Below are positions 35,007 through 44,644 of a DNA stretch of 64,000 nt, piece by piece (the stretch's first letter is position 1; every line of letters begins with the position of its first letter). The stretch is from contig CAJTKK010000011.1 in assembly GCA_910576535.1 (NCBI GenBank), positions 51,612-115,611 on the forward strand, read 5' to 3'. Both the position numbers and the translations under genes were made by a program. Source of the stretch: an uncultured Lachnospiraceae bacterium. Its GTDB lineage: Bacteria > Bacillota > Clostridia > Lachnospirales > Lachnospiraceae. The notes below the pieces were generated by a model. That model was not told the origin of the DNA, did no database searches, and saw only the letters and a program-made list of their open reading frames with translations.

Positions 35007-35095
35007 ACCTTCTCCTTGTCTCCTTCATTATGGCCGTTCATCTGCAAGACTGCCCATGCTTTCCTGCACGGGACAGATGCCGCTGCAAACATCCC

Positions 35096-36790
35096 TTAAA
35101 TATAATTCATCAAAGAATTCTGTAAGATTTTACCCGTTGCCAGCAATGCCGACTGATAAGAATATTCCATGCTGGTCAGTTTTACCGTTACTTCCGTCAC
35201 ATCAATATCCTCGTTAGCGGACTGTAACGTTTCAAACGTTGATTTCTGTGTCATCAGACGGTTGCTTATCAAATCAAGGCGGCTTGCCCTCGTACCGTTA
35301 TCCGTAATAGCCAAGCTAGTGGAGTCCGAAATTTTCTGTGTTTTTGTAATCAATCCCTCAAACATTTTCTGCATATTCTCCCGGACGTAGGTATGGGCTT
35401 TTTCAGCCGCATCGTAAGTCGCTTTTAAATTTGCATAATCAGGATGATCCTCATCCATAGTTTCCATCATTCTTTCCAGATCCGTCTTCACCGCCTCAAT
35501 CTCCTTGAGCTTAGACAAAGCATTCTCCATATCGTCAATATTGCGGTCCATATCCATAGTAAAAACTTCATTCGCTGTCGTATTTACACGGATCTTCTGG
35601 TTATATCCCACATCGTATTCTAAAAACTGGGTCACCCTGTCGCAAGGGATATATGTTTTCTTTGTGGGAGGATTGGTTGCCGTATCCTCATATTCTGCAT
35701 GGTTATATTCAATTACGTTTGCCGCATCCGTTATGTTTGAACATGCAAAGTAATGTTCCGGGCGCATATCGCCCTTTTTCCAGTTATCTTTCTCATAAGA
35801 AACCCTGATTTCAGCGCCCGGGGTCATATCCGGGTTGTTTGCGCTGTTAAATTTCGCATCATATAAATCAGCGCCTATCAAAATTTCCCCTGTTTCCGGT
35901 ATCATTACAGCCTTCCCCGGATTCTTTAACACATAGTCATATGGGTTATACGTATGGTTAGCCGGGTTTGCATCCGAAGTATCCGTCACTACGGTTGATG
36001 AAATCACTTCGATATCCCCTGCCGTCAGCAAATCCGTTTCTGTCGGCGGCGTCCCGGATATTGCTGCCGCCTTCTTATCCGCTTCCGTAATAATTTTTAC
36101 CGTCGGTTTATTCGCATTATCTGTCTTTATATTGTCATAAGAAAGCCTGATGCGGTATATATCGGAATTTGTAATATCCTTTTCCTCTTCCGCGATGCCG
36201 TTCCCCGGATTGTAACTTTCCTTGCTCACTCCCTTCAGGGTGCCGATATTCGTATAATTAATCGTATCGACTGAAGAAATATCCAACTGTTCCGTAATGG
36301 AATATTTCCGGTAATCCGGATTATTCGCATCCTCCGGCAGATTCTCTATAAAGGTAAGAGGCGTGTCTGTACGGTATCCGGTGAACATATACCTTCCTGC
36401 ATAATCTACATTCCCCGTTGAATAAAATTCCTCTTTTAATTCTCTTAACTGTGCAATTACAATTGCCACGTTACTGGAGTCAAAATCTTTTACCGCGCCC
36501 TGGGTACAAAGCCCTACCATGCTCTTTAATATTTCAGACGTTGTCTCCAGCGCATCGCCCGTTACCTTCAGCCAGCTTTCCGCATCTTTCGCATTTTTCT
36601 CAAAAAATTGAGTAATCTGAGATACGTCACTGCGAAGCCTTAACGCACGGATCGCAATCACCGGGTCGTCCGACGGCCTTGTGATTTTCTTTTTTGTAGA
36701 CATCTGGGTGCTTAACTTATCCGTCAGTTCCTTATTATTGTTAATATTATACAGTGAATTATTCTGCATAATTTTATTTGTCATTCTCAT
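35096..36790 (-). CDS. flgL: FlgL hook-filament junction protein
   Basis: This 564-residue protein starts MRMTNKIMQNNSLYNINNN and has the DPVIAIRALRLRSDVSQI motif near residue 42, both typical of FlgL. The C-terminus (ASRLDLISNRL, VTVKLTSMEYSYQSALLATGKIL) is flagellin-like. At 564 residues it is longer than E. coli FlgL (about 317), with an extra central part. It forms the junction between the hook-associated ring and the filament. The ATG at 36790 has GGAG about 11 bases upstream. Confidence 0.94.
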   Translation of the reverse strand: MRMTNKIMQNNSLYNINNNKELTDKLSTQMSTKKKITRPSDDPVIAIRALRLRSDVSQITQFFEKNAKDAESWLKVTGDALETTSEILKSMVGLCTQGAVKDFDSSNVAIVIAQLRELKEEFYSTGNVDYAGRYMFTGYRTDTPLTFIENLPEDANNPDYRKYSITEQLDISSVDTINYTNIGTLKGVSKESYNPGNGIAEEEKDITNSDIYRIRLSYDNIKTDNANKPTVKIITEADKKAAAISGTPPTETDLLTAGDIEVISSTVVTDTSDANPANHTYNPYDYVLKNPGKAVMIPETGEILIGADLYDAKFNSANNPDMTPGAEIRVSYEKDNWKKGDMRPEHYFACSNITDAANVIEYNHAEYEDTATNPPTKKTYIPCDRVTQFLEYDVGYNQKIRVNTTANEVFTMDMDRNIDDMENALSKLKEIEAVKTDLERMMETMDEDHPDYANLKATYDAAEKAHTYVRENMQKMFEGLITKTQKISDSTSLAITDNGTRASRLDLISNRLMTQKSTFETLQSANEDIDVTEVTVKLTSMEYSYQSALLATGKILQNSLMNYI

Positions 36791-36927
36791 ATGGCAACAA
36801 TCTCCTTCCGCCGTTTTTGCAGCCTTAACCTATCCTGTCAGAACTATTTACTGCGATGACACGCCACAGATCCATTCGATTCCCCAGCTATCATTCATTT
36901 TCAGGATCTGTAACGGCAATTTGCCCA

Positions 36928-38769
36928 TTAAACTCCTGTCTCCAATATCAGCCTGTCATAAATCTCTGTCAATGTCTGTACCATCTTTGAGGAAAGGGTA
37001 AAGGAATTCTGGAATTTTACCATATTGACCGCTTCCTCATCTTCATCCACGCTGGAAATTGACATTCTCTGGTTTTCAATCGTAACAGCAATTCCATAAT
37101 AGGTATCATAAAAATCTTTTGCATTTCTGGCGTTTAACGCCACGTCCGACAACAGGGTTTGAAGAAACTCTTTTGCAGTAGCATTTCTGAAGTTAAACTT
37201 CGATTTGTCCTGCAAGGCGTCAATCAGTTCCGTCACCTTGCCAAATTCTTCCACACCAATATTTGGTTTGGAATTAGTTCCCAGCAGATCCGGTTCCGCC
37301 ACTAAGTCATCGTTTATTTCAATATTAAAAGCTGTCAGTTCATAATATTGATCCGCATCCAGGAAATCATCCATCTCGTACTGGGAATCAAGAATGCTGT
37401 TTCCTGCCACAGGCTTTCTTGCCGTAAAGAACATTGCCCCCGGATTGCCCTGCTTATCAAACCCGCTTGTGAATATATCATTTACTTTCGCCGCAAAAGC
37501 ACGCACAAATTCATTCATCTGGGAAAGATAATATGGTATCCCCTGATAATTGATATCAACGCCGATTTCAGCTTCCCATCTTCCGCTGGCTGCCGCCGAT
37601 GTGACTACTGTATCGCACTTCTTATCATCCATAATAAAAGTAAAGGTGCCGTCATCGTTATATTTCCAGTCTTTGTAATAATACAAAGTGTTCTTTATCA
37701 TAACGCTTCCGCCCGTATCCGAAAGATTGCACTTATTCATATTCAACAAAAAGTCCCTTTCGGCCTTTACCGTCACTTCCGTGCCTTGTGCGCCCTTATT
37801 TACTTTGATTACTTCCCCTTTAAACGCTTTATTATTATTGCCGTCGCGCATAGCCACAAGCCCCTTTAAAGAGCCGCCCATGGAAGCGTTATTCAGGTTA
37901 AAATCATTGCCGTTATCCCAATAAATATCATATAAACCGTCCGCATCCGTCTGGTTAACTTTTTCATTGTCCGCCCTGGAACGGCATTCCAGCTTATGGT
38001 ACTCCCCGCCGTCCACAATCGGCTGGCTGCCGGCAATGCTTACCACAAACCTGGTTCCCCCTGTTTCCCTTTCCGGGTTATAGGCATCCGTTATCGGATA
38101 TTCCTTTGTTTCTATATCCACAATTTCCGACAGTTCATCCAGAAGCAGATCTCTTTTATCCCGCAACTGGTTCGCTATCGTCCCTGTCATTTCCACCACA
38201 TTGATCTGTTTATTTAATGTGGCAATTTCCGATGTAATGGAATTAATGCGTTCCACCCTCAGCTTAATTTCTTCATTGACATCCTTCTGCAAAGACTGCA
38301 GATTTCCTGCCGTATTATTAAAATATTCCGCCAATTTCTGTGCCGATGCGATAAATGCCGCTTTTGCATCCCTGACGCTGGAGCTGGTAGTGACACTCTG
38401 CAGGGAATTCATAAACTCGTCAAAAATAGTTGCAAACCCGGTATCCCCGTCATCGTCCAAATATTGCTGGATCGTATCCGTATAGTATTTTTTAATATCA
38501 TACTCGCCAAGAGTGGAATTATTATTACGGAACCTTAAATCATAAAATTCATCCCGGATACGCTCAATCGCCACTACGTCTACGCCTGCCCCGGCGCATC
38601 CATAAGTAGTAAAAAGCCTAAGAGGATCCGCAGCTTCCTGGGCTACCTGCTGCCTGCTGTATCCGTCTGTATGTGTGTTGGAAATATTGTTGGCGGTGGT
38701 GTTCAATGCCGCATTTGCCGCCCTGATTCCTGATGATGCAATGGATAAACCGAAAAATTGTGATGGCAT
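36928..38769 (-). CDS. flgK: FlgK hook-associated protein 1 (second of two)
   Basis: This 613-residue protein starts PSQFFGLSIASSGIRAANAALNTTANNISNTHTDGYSRQQ, the classic FlgK rod-domain beginning, and ends VNMVKFQNSFTLSSKMVQTLTEIYDRLI, the FlgK C-terminus. Both ends are intact. It follows another flgK gene by ten bases. Two adjacent FlgK paralogs are known in several Lachnospiraceae; whether both join the same filament is not known to me. Confidence 0.93.
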   Translation of the reverse strand: MPSQFFGLSIASSGIRAANAALNTTANNISNTHTDGYSRQQVAQEAADPLRLFTTYGCAGAGVDVVAIERIRDEFYDLRFRNNNSTLGEYDIKKYYTDTIQQYLDDDGDTGFATIFDEFMNSLQSVTTSSSVRDAKAAFIASAQKLAEYFNNTAGNLQSLQKDVNEEIKLRVERINSITSEIATLNKQINVVEMTGTIANQLRDKRDLLLDELSEIVDIETKEYPITDAYNPERETGGTRFVVSIAGSQPIVDGGEYHKLECRSRADNEKVNQTDADGLYDIYWDNGNDFNLNNASMGGSLKGLVAMRDGNNNKAFKGEVIKVNKGAQGTEVTVKAERDFLLNMNKCNLSDTGGSVMIKNTLYYYKDWKYNDDGTFTFIMDDKKCDTVVTSAAASGRWEAEIGVDINYQGIPYYLSQMNEFVRAFAAKVNDIFTSGFDKQGNPGAMFFTARKPVAGNSILDSQYEMDDFLDADQYYELTAFNIEINDDLVAEPDLLGTNSKPNIGVEEFGKVTELIDALQDKSKFNFRNATAKEFLQTLLSDVALNARNAKDFYDTYYGIAVTIENQRMSISSVDEDEEAVNMVKFQNSFTLSSKMVQTLTEIYDRLILETGV

Positions 38770-38779
38770 TTACTTCACC

Positions 38780-40426
38780 TTACCTTCCTAATGTATTAAG
38801 CACATGTTCAATCATTTCATTGATTACATTCACATATCTGCTGGATGCATTGAATGCATTCTGGAATTTAATCATGAATTCCATCTCTTCCGAGTCCGAA
38901 ACGCCTACAATCATTTCCCTTGCGGAAAACGTCTCATTGACCACTTCCGCCTGCAGATCTGCGATCTCCTTATTGGCCTCCCCTGTAATGGAAAGCTGGT
39001 CAATCAGGTTTGCATAATATCCGATCAGCGAAACTTTCGTCTCAAGGTTCGGGTTCAACGTATGTGTTTCTTCCGAAAAAGCCGCTTTCAGCCTTGCTGT
39101 CGTCGCCTTATCCTCGGAACCGTCTTTGAGCCTGAAAGAAAGGGTTCCCGGTTCTCTCTTTAAATCATCATTGACAATCATATTGCCGATGGTAAAGCCC
39201 TTTTTAGGGTCATCGGAAATGGTTTCAAACATTTGAATTGCAATCGGATTGCCAAAAGCGTCTTTTAAAACATTGCCGTTTTCATCCTTGGCCTTCATAT
39301 AGTCCGTATCCGGCTCGCTTTCCGCCGCCTGACGGAGAATATCATTAATTGCAGTCACTACCTTATTTACCAACTGGTCAAATTCCGCCTGGATGTTCAT
39401 AATCAGCGACTGGGAAATATCCCTGTTATATATCTCAATATTTTCTTTGGCTACATCCTGGTAAGTCGCTCTTTTGTCCCCTCGCGCATAGAGCAATGCC
39501 CTCAAAGAACCAATATCCGTATTCAAAGAAGAACGGATTTCCTGCGTCATATCATAAACGGAAGCCGACTCCAATACCGGCACCCTTTCACCCCACGCTG
39601 TCATATTATAATCCGCCAACTGCGGCCAGTAGGGTGTATAAAGGCCTGTATCCTTATCCGCGTATACTTCCATCTTATTTACAGATTCCGTTTTTACAAA
39701 ATCAACGCCTTCAAATTTGACTGTAACCGCCCCATAAAGATCCTCTTCATAAGTGATCTTCCCCATTTTTGCCAGTTCATCCAGGATAAAATTCCTTCTG
39801 TCCCTTAAATCGTTGGCATGTTCCACTTTGCCGGCTTCCGCCCGCATAATCTGTTTATTTATTTTAACCAGTTCTTCACCGTATTTATTAATATCGTCAA
39901 CCGTATCCTTAATCTGCTGGTTCAGGTTATCCTGCATATCGCAAAGACCAGTATATACCAAAGAAGCCCTTGTCAGGAATTCATTGCAACGGGAAACAAG
40001 AAGATTCTGGTTAGTCAAATCGCAAGGGTCTCTGTCCAGATCCTGAATTGTTTTCCAAAGATTGCCCAGAGATTCAGAAAACTCCACCCCTTGAAATTCC
40101 CCAAATAAATCCTCCATTTCATCAATGACCTTCGTATTCGTCTCATAAAACGCACTGCGCCCCGACTCTTTACGGTAGGTCTTATCTAAAAACATATCCC
40201 TGACTTGTCTTGTTTGGGAATAATATACGCCCAGGCCATACTGCTGATAAGAAACAGCAGAAGCGTTGACAGAAAGTGTCTGATAAGTCCGCGTATTAAG
40301 CAGAATCTGTTGCCTGGTATAACCTTTCGTATCCACGTTCGTCATATTATGCGCCGTGGTATTCATCGCATTCTGGCTCGTCTGCAATCCAGACGCCCCT
40401 ACATATAAACTTCCAAATAATGGCAT
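38780..40426 (-). CDS. flgK: FlgK hook-associated protein 1 (first of two)
   Basis: This 548-residue protein starts PLFGSLYVGASGLQTSQNAMNTTAHNMTNVDTKGYTRQQ and ends EMEFMIKFQNAFNASSRYVNVINEMIEHVLNTLGR, both FlgK-type ends. The middle differs strongly from the second copy. It is encoded 20 bases after flgN, its export chaperone. An alternative is that one paralog replaces FlgK in a second kind of junction. Confidence 0.92.
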   Translation of the reverse strand: MPLFGSLYVGASGLQTSQNAMNTTAHNMTNVDTKGYTRQQILLNTRTYQTLSVNASAVSYQQYGLGVYYSQTRQVRDMFLDKTYRKESGRSAFYETNTKVIDEMEDLFGEFQGVEFSESLGNLWKTIQDLDRDPCDLTNQNLLVSRCNEFLTRASLVYTGLCDMQDNLNQQIKDTVDDINKYGEELVKINKQIMRAEAGKVEHANDLRDRRNFILDELAKMGKITYEEDLYGAVTVKFEGVDFVKTESVNKMEVYADKDTGLYTPYWPQLADYNMTAWGERVPVLESASVYDMTQEIRSSLNTDIGSLRALLYARGDKRATYQDVAKENIEIYNRDISQSLIMNIQAEFDQLVNKVVTAINDILRQAAESEPDTDYMKAKDENGNVLKDAFGNPIAIQMFETISDDPKKGFTIGNMIVNDDLKREPGTLSFRLKDGSEDKATTARLKAAFSEETHTLNPNLETKVSLIGYYANLIDQLSITGEANKEIADLQAEVVNETFSAREMIVGVSDSEEMEFMIKFQNAFNASSRYVNVINEMIEHVLNTLGR

Positions 40427-40446
40427 GATATCACCTCTCCCCGGGA

Positions 40447-40965
40447 TTATTGCTTTGCATCAAACCCATTTCTTTGTACCCCGATCACGCTGCCGGCGCT
40501 ATATGCGCCCTTGTTATAATTCGCCGTTTCCGGGGCCGCTTTCATTGCCTGAAACATGTTTATGTCAAACTCAATCATTTCCAGCGCACTTTGTATCAGT
40601 TCTTTGTTCTGTTCATTTACCTGCTGTACTTTGTGTACTACTGCTTTGAGCCTGTCATGAACTTTTGCCAGCTTCTGCTGTTCCGCCGGCCTTGGTTCCA
40701 GCATCTGAATAATATTTGTCAGTATCAAATCTTCAACATCCCTGTTTACTACGTTGGCAATATCCTGAATCACTTCCCGCCTTTTATTGTCTAAATTATT
40801 GATTCTGCTTGCAACGATTTGTTCTTCATCCGTGATTTTCGATAACTCTTCCAAATTGCCGGAAATAATTACCGGCTTCTTTTTTGTGGATAGCTCCAGT
40901 AATTTGTCATATTCTTCACATATACTGCCTAATACTGTGATTAGGTTTTCCATCAGACTTGCCAC
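40447..40965 (-). CDS. flgN: FlgN export chaperone
   Basis: This 172-residue, mainly helical protein matches FlgN in size and pattern (ENLITVLGSICEEYDKLLELSTKKKPVIISGN near the start; the ISKITDEEQ-like segment and long helices follow). FlgN keeps FlgK and FlgL soluble until export. The first possible start is the GTG at 40965; an ATG at 40953 (LMENL) is also possible. It follows flgM by four bases, the common Firmicute order. Confidence 0.88.
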   Translation of the reverse strand: MASLMENLITVLGSICEEYDKLLELSTKKKPVIISGNLEELSKITDEEQIVASRINNLDNKRREVIQDIANVVNRDVEDLILTNIIQMLEPRPAEQQKLAKVHDRLKAVVHKVQQVNEQNKELIQSALEMIEFDINMFQAMKAAPETANYNKGAYSAGSVIGVQRNGFDAKQ

Positions 40966-40969
40966 GAAA

Positions 40970-41245
40970 CTACCCCACTTCTCTCATTTTCTTTAATAAT
41001 TTATCAGCAAATTCACCTGCGTCCACTCTATAAGTACCTGCTTGAATACTATTCTTAAGAGGAGCAGTTATTTCTTCCCTGATATCCCTGCTTGCCGTAA
41101 CTGCCTGTTTTGCGCTCTGGTAATCTTTTCCGAGACTGGAAATCTGCAGTTGATCCGTAACGCCGGCATTTGCTTTCCTCCGGGTATTATCCGTTTTTGG
41201 TGTCTTATATATCTGCTGAACTTGTGTATATGCTTCTATACGCAT
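40970..41245 (-). CDS. flgM: FlgM anti-sigma-28 factor
   Basis: This 91-residue protein fits FlgM by size, by position before flgN-flgK, and by its sequence: a mobile N-terminal half and a C-terminal SIQAGTYRVDAGEFADKLLKKM that matches the sigma-28-binding end of FlgM (IxxGxYxVDxxxIAxKLL). FlgM holds sigma-28 inactive until it is exported after hook completion. A sigma-28-like promoter stands in front of it, giving a feedback loop. Confidence 0.9.
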   Translation of the reverse strand: MRIEAYTQVQQIYKTPKTDNTRRKANAGVTDQLQISSLGKDYQSAKQAVTASRDIREEITAPLKNSIQAGTYRVDAGEFADKLLKKMREVG

Positions 41246-41288
41246 GATCCACTCCTCCTTTCATGAGATTACTGATGTCTTATTATTA

Positions 41289-41315
41289 TTATCGGACTTT
41301 TGTCAAATTACTTTA
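41289..41315 (-). promoter_or_regulatory. Sigma-28 promoter of the flgM operon
   Basis: The minus strand reads TAAA, 15 bases, TCCGATAA, a near-perfect match, about 45 bases before flgM. Confidence 0.87.
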
Positions 41316-41409
41316 GGGGGATTAGTATTTTTGATAAATATGAATAAAATGTTTTGAAAAGAGAACGGAGTTTGTGGCCTCTTTGACCCTTCTTGCGTTT
41401 ACATTCCCC

Positions 41410-41465
41410 AAAAACAGGGAGGATATGAAAACCGGCTTCGCACGGCTCATATCCTCCCTGTTTTT
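41410..41465 (-). terminator. Terminator of the chemoreceptor transcript
   Basis: A perfect 19-base inverted repeat (AAAAACAGGGAGGATATGA with its complement, 18-base loop). On the minus strand it ends in TTTTT after the stem, 45 bases past the chemoreceptor stop. It can act in both directions. Confidence 0.85.
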
Positions 41466-41510
41466 CATGCTCCTTACCATCAATGGGCGAGGAGGGCTTG
41501 TTTTTTACTT

Positions 41511-43637
41511 CTATGTTTCTTCCTCCGTTTTAAACAAAGCCAGCGCCTCTGACAGCTCAGCCATTTTTTCCTTTAGATCCGCACTGGCCTTCTTCAAGGC
41601 TTCTACCACATCCATCTGTTTTTGGGAAATATTATATACCTCGCTGGATGCCGTTGCCGTTTCTTCCGACACCGCCGAAATACTGCTTACCGCATCCAAA
41701 GTATCTTTCCTCTGGGCGTCAATGCTGATAATGTCCTCTGAAATCTGCCGGATGGCAACGATCATCTGTTCCGTGCATTCTGCAATACTCCTGAAATCAT
41801 CCGTTGTGTGATTTACCAAAAGCGCCTGCTCCCCTACGATTTCCCCGGCTTTTGCCGCCGTGGAAACAGTATCCTTCGTCTGAGCCACAATTTCCTCTAC
41901 CACTTTATTAATTTCACTGGCTGCCTGGCTGGAACCATCTGCAAGTTTCCTTATGGCTTCCGCCACTACTGCAAACCCTTTTCCGGACTCCCCGGCTCTC
42001 GCCGCTTCAATGCTGGCGTTTAAAGACAAGAGATTCGTTTCTTCCGCAATATCATTAATCGTATCCACAAACCCGCCAATTGCAATGGATTTTCTTTCCA
42101 AATCCTCAATATCCTCTTTCACCTTATCCGTTATTTCTATGGTAGCCCTTGTCTTGCCCGACAATGCTTCCATTGTCTCAATGCTTTTTTCCACAATTTT
42201 CTTTGTCACTTCCGAACCGGAAGCCGCCTGATCCACACTGCTGCCAATCTCTTCTATTTTCCTGGATAAGGAATCCATCTGCGTCAGACAGTCCTGCGCA
42301 TCCGAAGCCTGGAGGGAAACCCCTTTGTCGATTTCCGCCAAAGTCATCTTAATGCCTTGGGATGAGTCCTCAATCCTTGCGGAAACATCTTCTACGCCCC
42401 CCGCTGCATCCTTTACCAGCATTGCAATCCCTTCCACCTGCTGGATCAGGCCTTTCATATTCGTGATCACATTCATAATATACTGGGATAATACGCTGAA
42501 TTCGCTTCTCCCCTTCGTTTTTAATTGAACCGTCAAATCCCCGTCCGCAGCTTTTTTCAGACGTTTAATAATGCCCGCCATGCTTGCGCTTATATTAAGG
42601 GAAATGAAAAACCCGATCACTACCGCCACGATACACGCTACGATCACCAGGGCTACCGTAATGCTTTTAATGGATTCTGCCCCTTTCGTCACATGTCGCA
42701 CAGGAACGAGATAGCCCAAAGAGGCGCCTGTCCTTTCACTTTTTGCAAAAGTGAAAAAATATTCCTGCCCATCGTAAGATATGTATTCTGTCCCTACCAT
42801 TTCTTCTTCCTCCAGACAATTCTGAAAGAAATCTTGTTCAAAAAAAGCAAACTCTTCTGTTATCTCTCCATTTTTTATTACAAGTTCATGACCGTCGGCT
42901 GTAATAAAGCCCAAGACAGCCCCATCTGAAGTATCAATCTTTGACAGGCTTTTCCTTACGGCCTCTTTACTAATATCAACTACAAAAACCGCCGCCCTGT
43001 TGGGAAAGGCACACATATAAGATATCGCATAGTCTTCCGCCTTATAGCCGGTCAGTTCATCCATCTGGGGATGCCTGCCAATCCACGAAGTGGTCTTCCC
43101 CAGCCAGTCAACCATATTCTTTTCATATATGATTTTCTGCCCTTCTTCCGTCTCTGCCCAAGTCTCATAATAGCCCTCAACGCTTTGCTCCGAAGATTCC
43201 AGAGTACTCATAATCTTACTGCCTTTTTTGGGTATGATATAAATAGCATGAATCAGCTCATTGGATCTTTGCCTTACTTTAATATTGGATGCATTCTTTC
43301 TATAAATGGAAGACGCCTTGGAAAGGTCTTTTGCAAACAGACCATTTACTAAGCTCTGCAGTTCCGTATCCAGCCGTATCTGCATTGCCTCCGCACTGAC
43401 CATAGACATACCGAAATCCAGATACTGCATCTGTGTCTCAATAGACGACCTGGCTGATTCTTCAAAATTGGAAACCATCCCTGCCTCTGCACGTTTGGAA
43501 GAAATAACCCCCACCAATATAACAAAAAGTATCGGCACAAGAAAACCCGCCAAAAGCTGTGCCTTTAGGTTCAGGTTCCATTGAAACTCCGCTCTTTTTA
43601 CTTTTAGGGATTTATTTTTCTGTATCTTTACGCTCAT
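41511..43637 (-). CDS. Methyl-accepting chemotaxis protein
   Basis: This 708-residue chemoreceptor has a short cytoplasmic head, a first membrane helix at about 28-50 (LLAGFLVPILFVILVGVI), an extracellular sensor of about 260 residues (dCache-sized), a second membrane helix near 322-345, a HAMP-like region, and a long signalling helix bundle. The tip is EETNLLSLNASIEAARAGESGKGFAVVAEAIRKLADGS near 535-572, which contacts CheA/CheW. The ATG at 43637 has GGAGG eight bases upstream. It follows the RpiR regulator by 32 bases and lies beside sialic acid genes, so the ligand could be a sialic acid or another host sugar; the ligand is not readable from sequence. Confidence 0.94.
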   Translation of the reverse strand: MSVKIQKNKSLKVKRAEFQWNLNLKAQLLAGFLVPILFVILVGVISSKRAEAGMVSNFEESARSSIETQMQYLDFGMSMVSAEAMQIRLDTELQSLVNGLFAKDLSKASSIYRKNASNIKVRQRSNELIHAIYIIPKKGSKIMSTLESSEQSVEGYYETWAETEEGQKIIYEKNMVDWLGKTTSWIGRHPQMDELTGYKAEDYAISYMCAFPNRAAVFVVDISKEAVRKSLSKIDTSDGAVLGFITADGHELVIKNGEITEEFAFFEQDFFQNCLEEEEMVGTEYISYDGQEYFFTFAKSERTGASLGYLVPVRHVTKGAESIKSITVALVIVACIVAVVIGFFISLNISASMAGIIKRLKKAADGDLTVQLKTKGRSEFSVLSQYIMNVITNMKGLIQQVEGIAMLVKDAAGGVEDVSARIEDSSQGIKMTLAEIDKGVSLQASDAQDCLTQMDSLSRKIEEIGSSVDQAASGSEVTKKIVEKSIETMEALSGKTRATIEITDKVKEDIEDLERKSIAIGGFVDTINDIAEETNLLSLNASIEAARAGESGKGFAVVAEAIRKLADGSSQAASEINKVVEEIVAQTKDTVSTAAKAGEIVGEQALLVNHTTDDFRSIAECTEQMIVAIRQISEDIISIDAQRKDTLDAVSSISAVSEETATASSEVYNISQKQMDVVEALKKASADLKEKMAELSEALALFKTEEET

Positions 43638-43669
43638 GACATATCCCTCCATACACTCCAATTATAGCG

Positions 43670-44581
43670 CTAATATAACTTTTCCACTACCGCTTTTGAC
43701 GTTCTTTTATTATTTTCCCTTGAAACCGCCAGATTCTTCCTATAATATTCCTGGAAAAGAATATCAATAATATACAACTGGCTCATTTTTGCGCTCATAG
43801 ATCCTCCCTCCAGCGGGCCTTCATTTGCGCCGCAGGTTAAGAGGACATCCATATAATTGGTAAGGGGGGATTTCAGGAAACGGGTGATCCCCACAATTTT
43901 CGCCCCGGCTTGGCGGGCTATTTTAGCCACATATACATTATCCTTCGTTGACCCGGAATAAGATATAATAAAAATCAAGTCATCCGGAGATGCCATGGAA
44001 GCGGACATCGCCTGCATATGCGGATCCTCAATACAGCTTACTTTATTTATAATCCTCAGAAATTTGTTGCGCGCTTCCTGAGCTGTTAACAGGCTGTCAC
44101 CGATTCCGAAAAAATAAATATGCTTTGCCGCCTCCATCATACCGATTGTCTTTTCCACCGCGTCTACATCCAGCAGCATCCTTGTTTCCCTAAGGGCGCT
44201 GATATGCGTTTCCAGTATGCAGTCCAGCATATAAGAAAGGGAATCCGTCACTTTCCCGTTTTCCTCCCCCGGTTTCTCCGCCGGTTCACTAGGGGTAAGG
44301 CTCAGGGACAGTTTCATCTTAAATTCCTGATACCCTTTCACGCCCACAGCCCTGCAGAAACGGTGTACGCTGGCATCTGCCACATTACAGGCATCCGCCA
44401 AGTCAGTAATCGACATAAAAAGAACCTCATTGGCATTTTCAGCCACATAATCGGCTATCTTTTTCTCTGTTTTCGTAAACTGATTATATAGTAATTGTAT
44501 ATCTAGTAATAAACTGGATGATGACACTGTATTCCTCCCTTTTGCCGCAGGCTGTTCCTGTTTTATTGCAGAAAGAGACAT
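43670..44581 (-). CDS. MurR/RpiR-family transcriptional regulator
   Basis: This 303-residue regulator has an N-terminal helix-turn-helix of the RpiR type (FTKTEKKIADYVAENANEVLFMSITDLADACNVADASVHRFCRAVGVKGYQEFK, about residues 37-91) and a C-terminal SIS domain (FFGIGDSLLTAQEARNKF, then IISYSGSTKDNV near 205). SIS domains of such regulators bind sugar phosphates, for example N-acetylmannosamine-6-phosphate in sialic acid regulators. I chose the ATG at 44581; a TTG at 44614 is also open. The chosen start codon lies inside the perfect palindrome at 44568-44604. Likely targets are the divergent sialic acid promoters near 49.0 kb. Confidence 0.9.
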   Translation of the reverse strand: MSLSAIKQEQPAAKGRNTVSSSSLLLDIQLLYNQFTKTEKKIADYVAENANEVLFMSITDLADACNVADASVHRFCRAVGVKGYQEFKMKLSLSLTPSEPAEKPGEENGKVTDSLSYMLDCILETHISALRETRMLLDVDAVEKTIGMMEAAKHIYFFGIGDSLLTAQEARNKFLRIINKVSCIEDPHMQAMSASMASPDDLIFIISYSGSTKDNVYVAKIARQAGAKIVGITRFLKSPLTNYMDVLLTCGANEGPLEGGSMSAKMSQLYIIDILFQEYYRKNLAVSRENNKRTSKAVVEKLY

Positions 44582-44604
44582 GGACAAGCCATGTCTCTTT
44601 CTGC
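44568..44604. repeat. Perfect 16-base palindrome covering the rpiR start
   Basis: The sequence GCAGAAAGAGACATGG, five-base spacer, and its exact complement CCATGTCTCTTTCTGC. No T-run follows on either strand, so it is not a standard terminator. It includes the ATG of the RpiR gene, so it could be an autoregulatory operator or an RNA hairpin that hides the start. Confidence 0.7.
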
Positions 44605-44644
44605 TAGCCAGCAAAGCAATTCAGCCTTTGGCTCTATATAGCGG

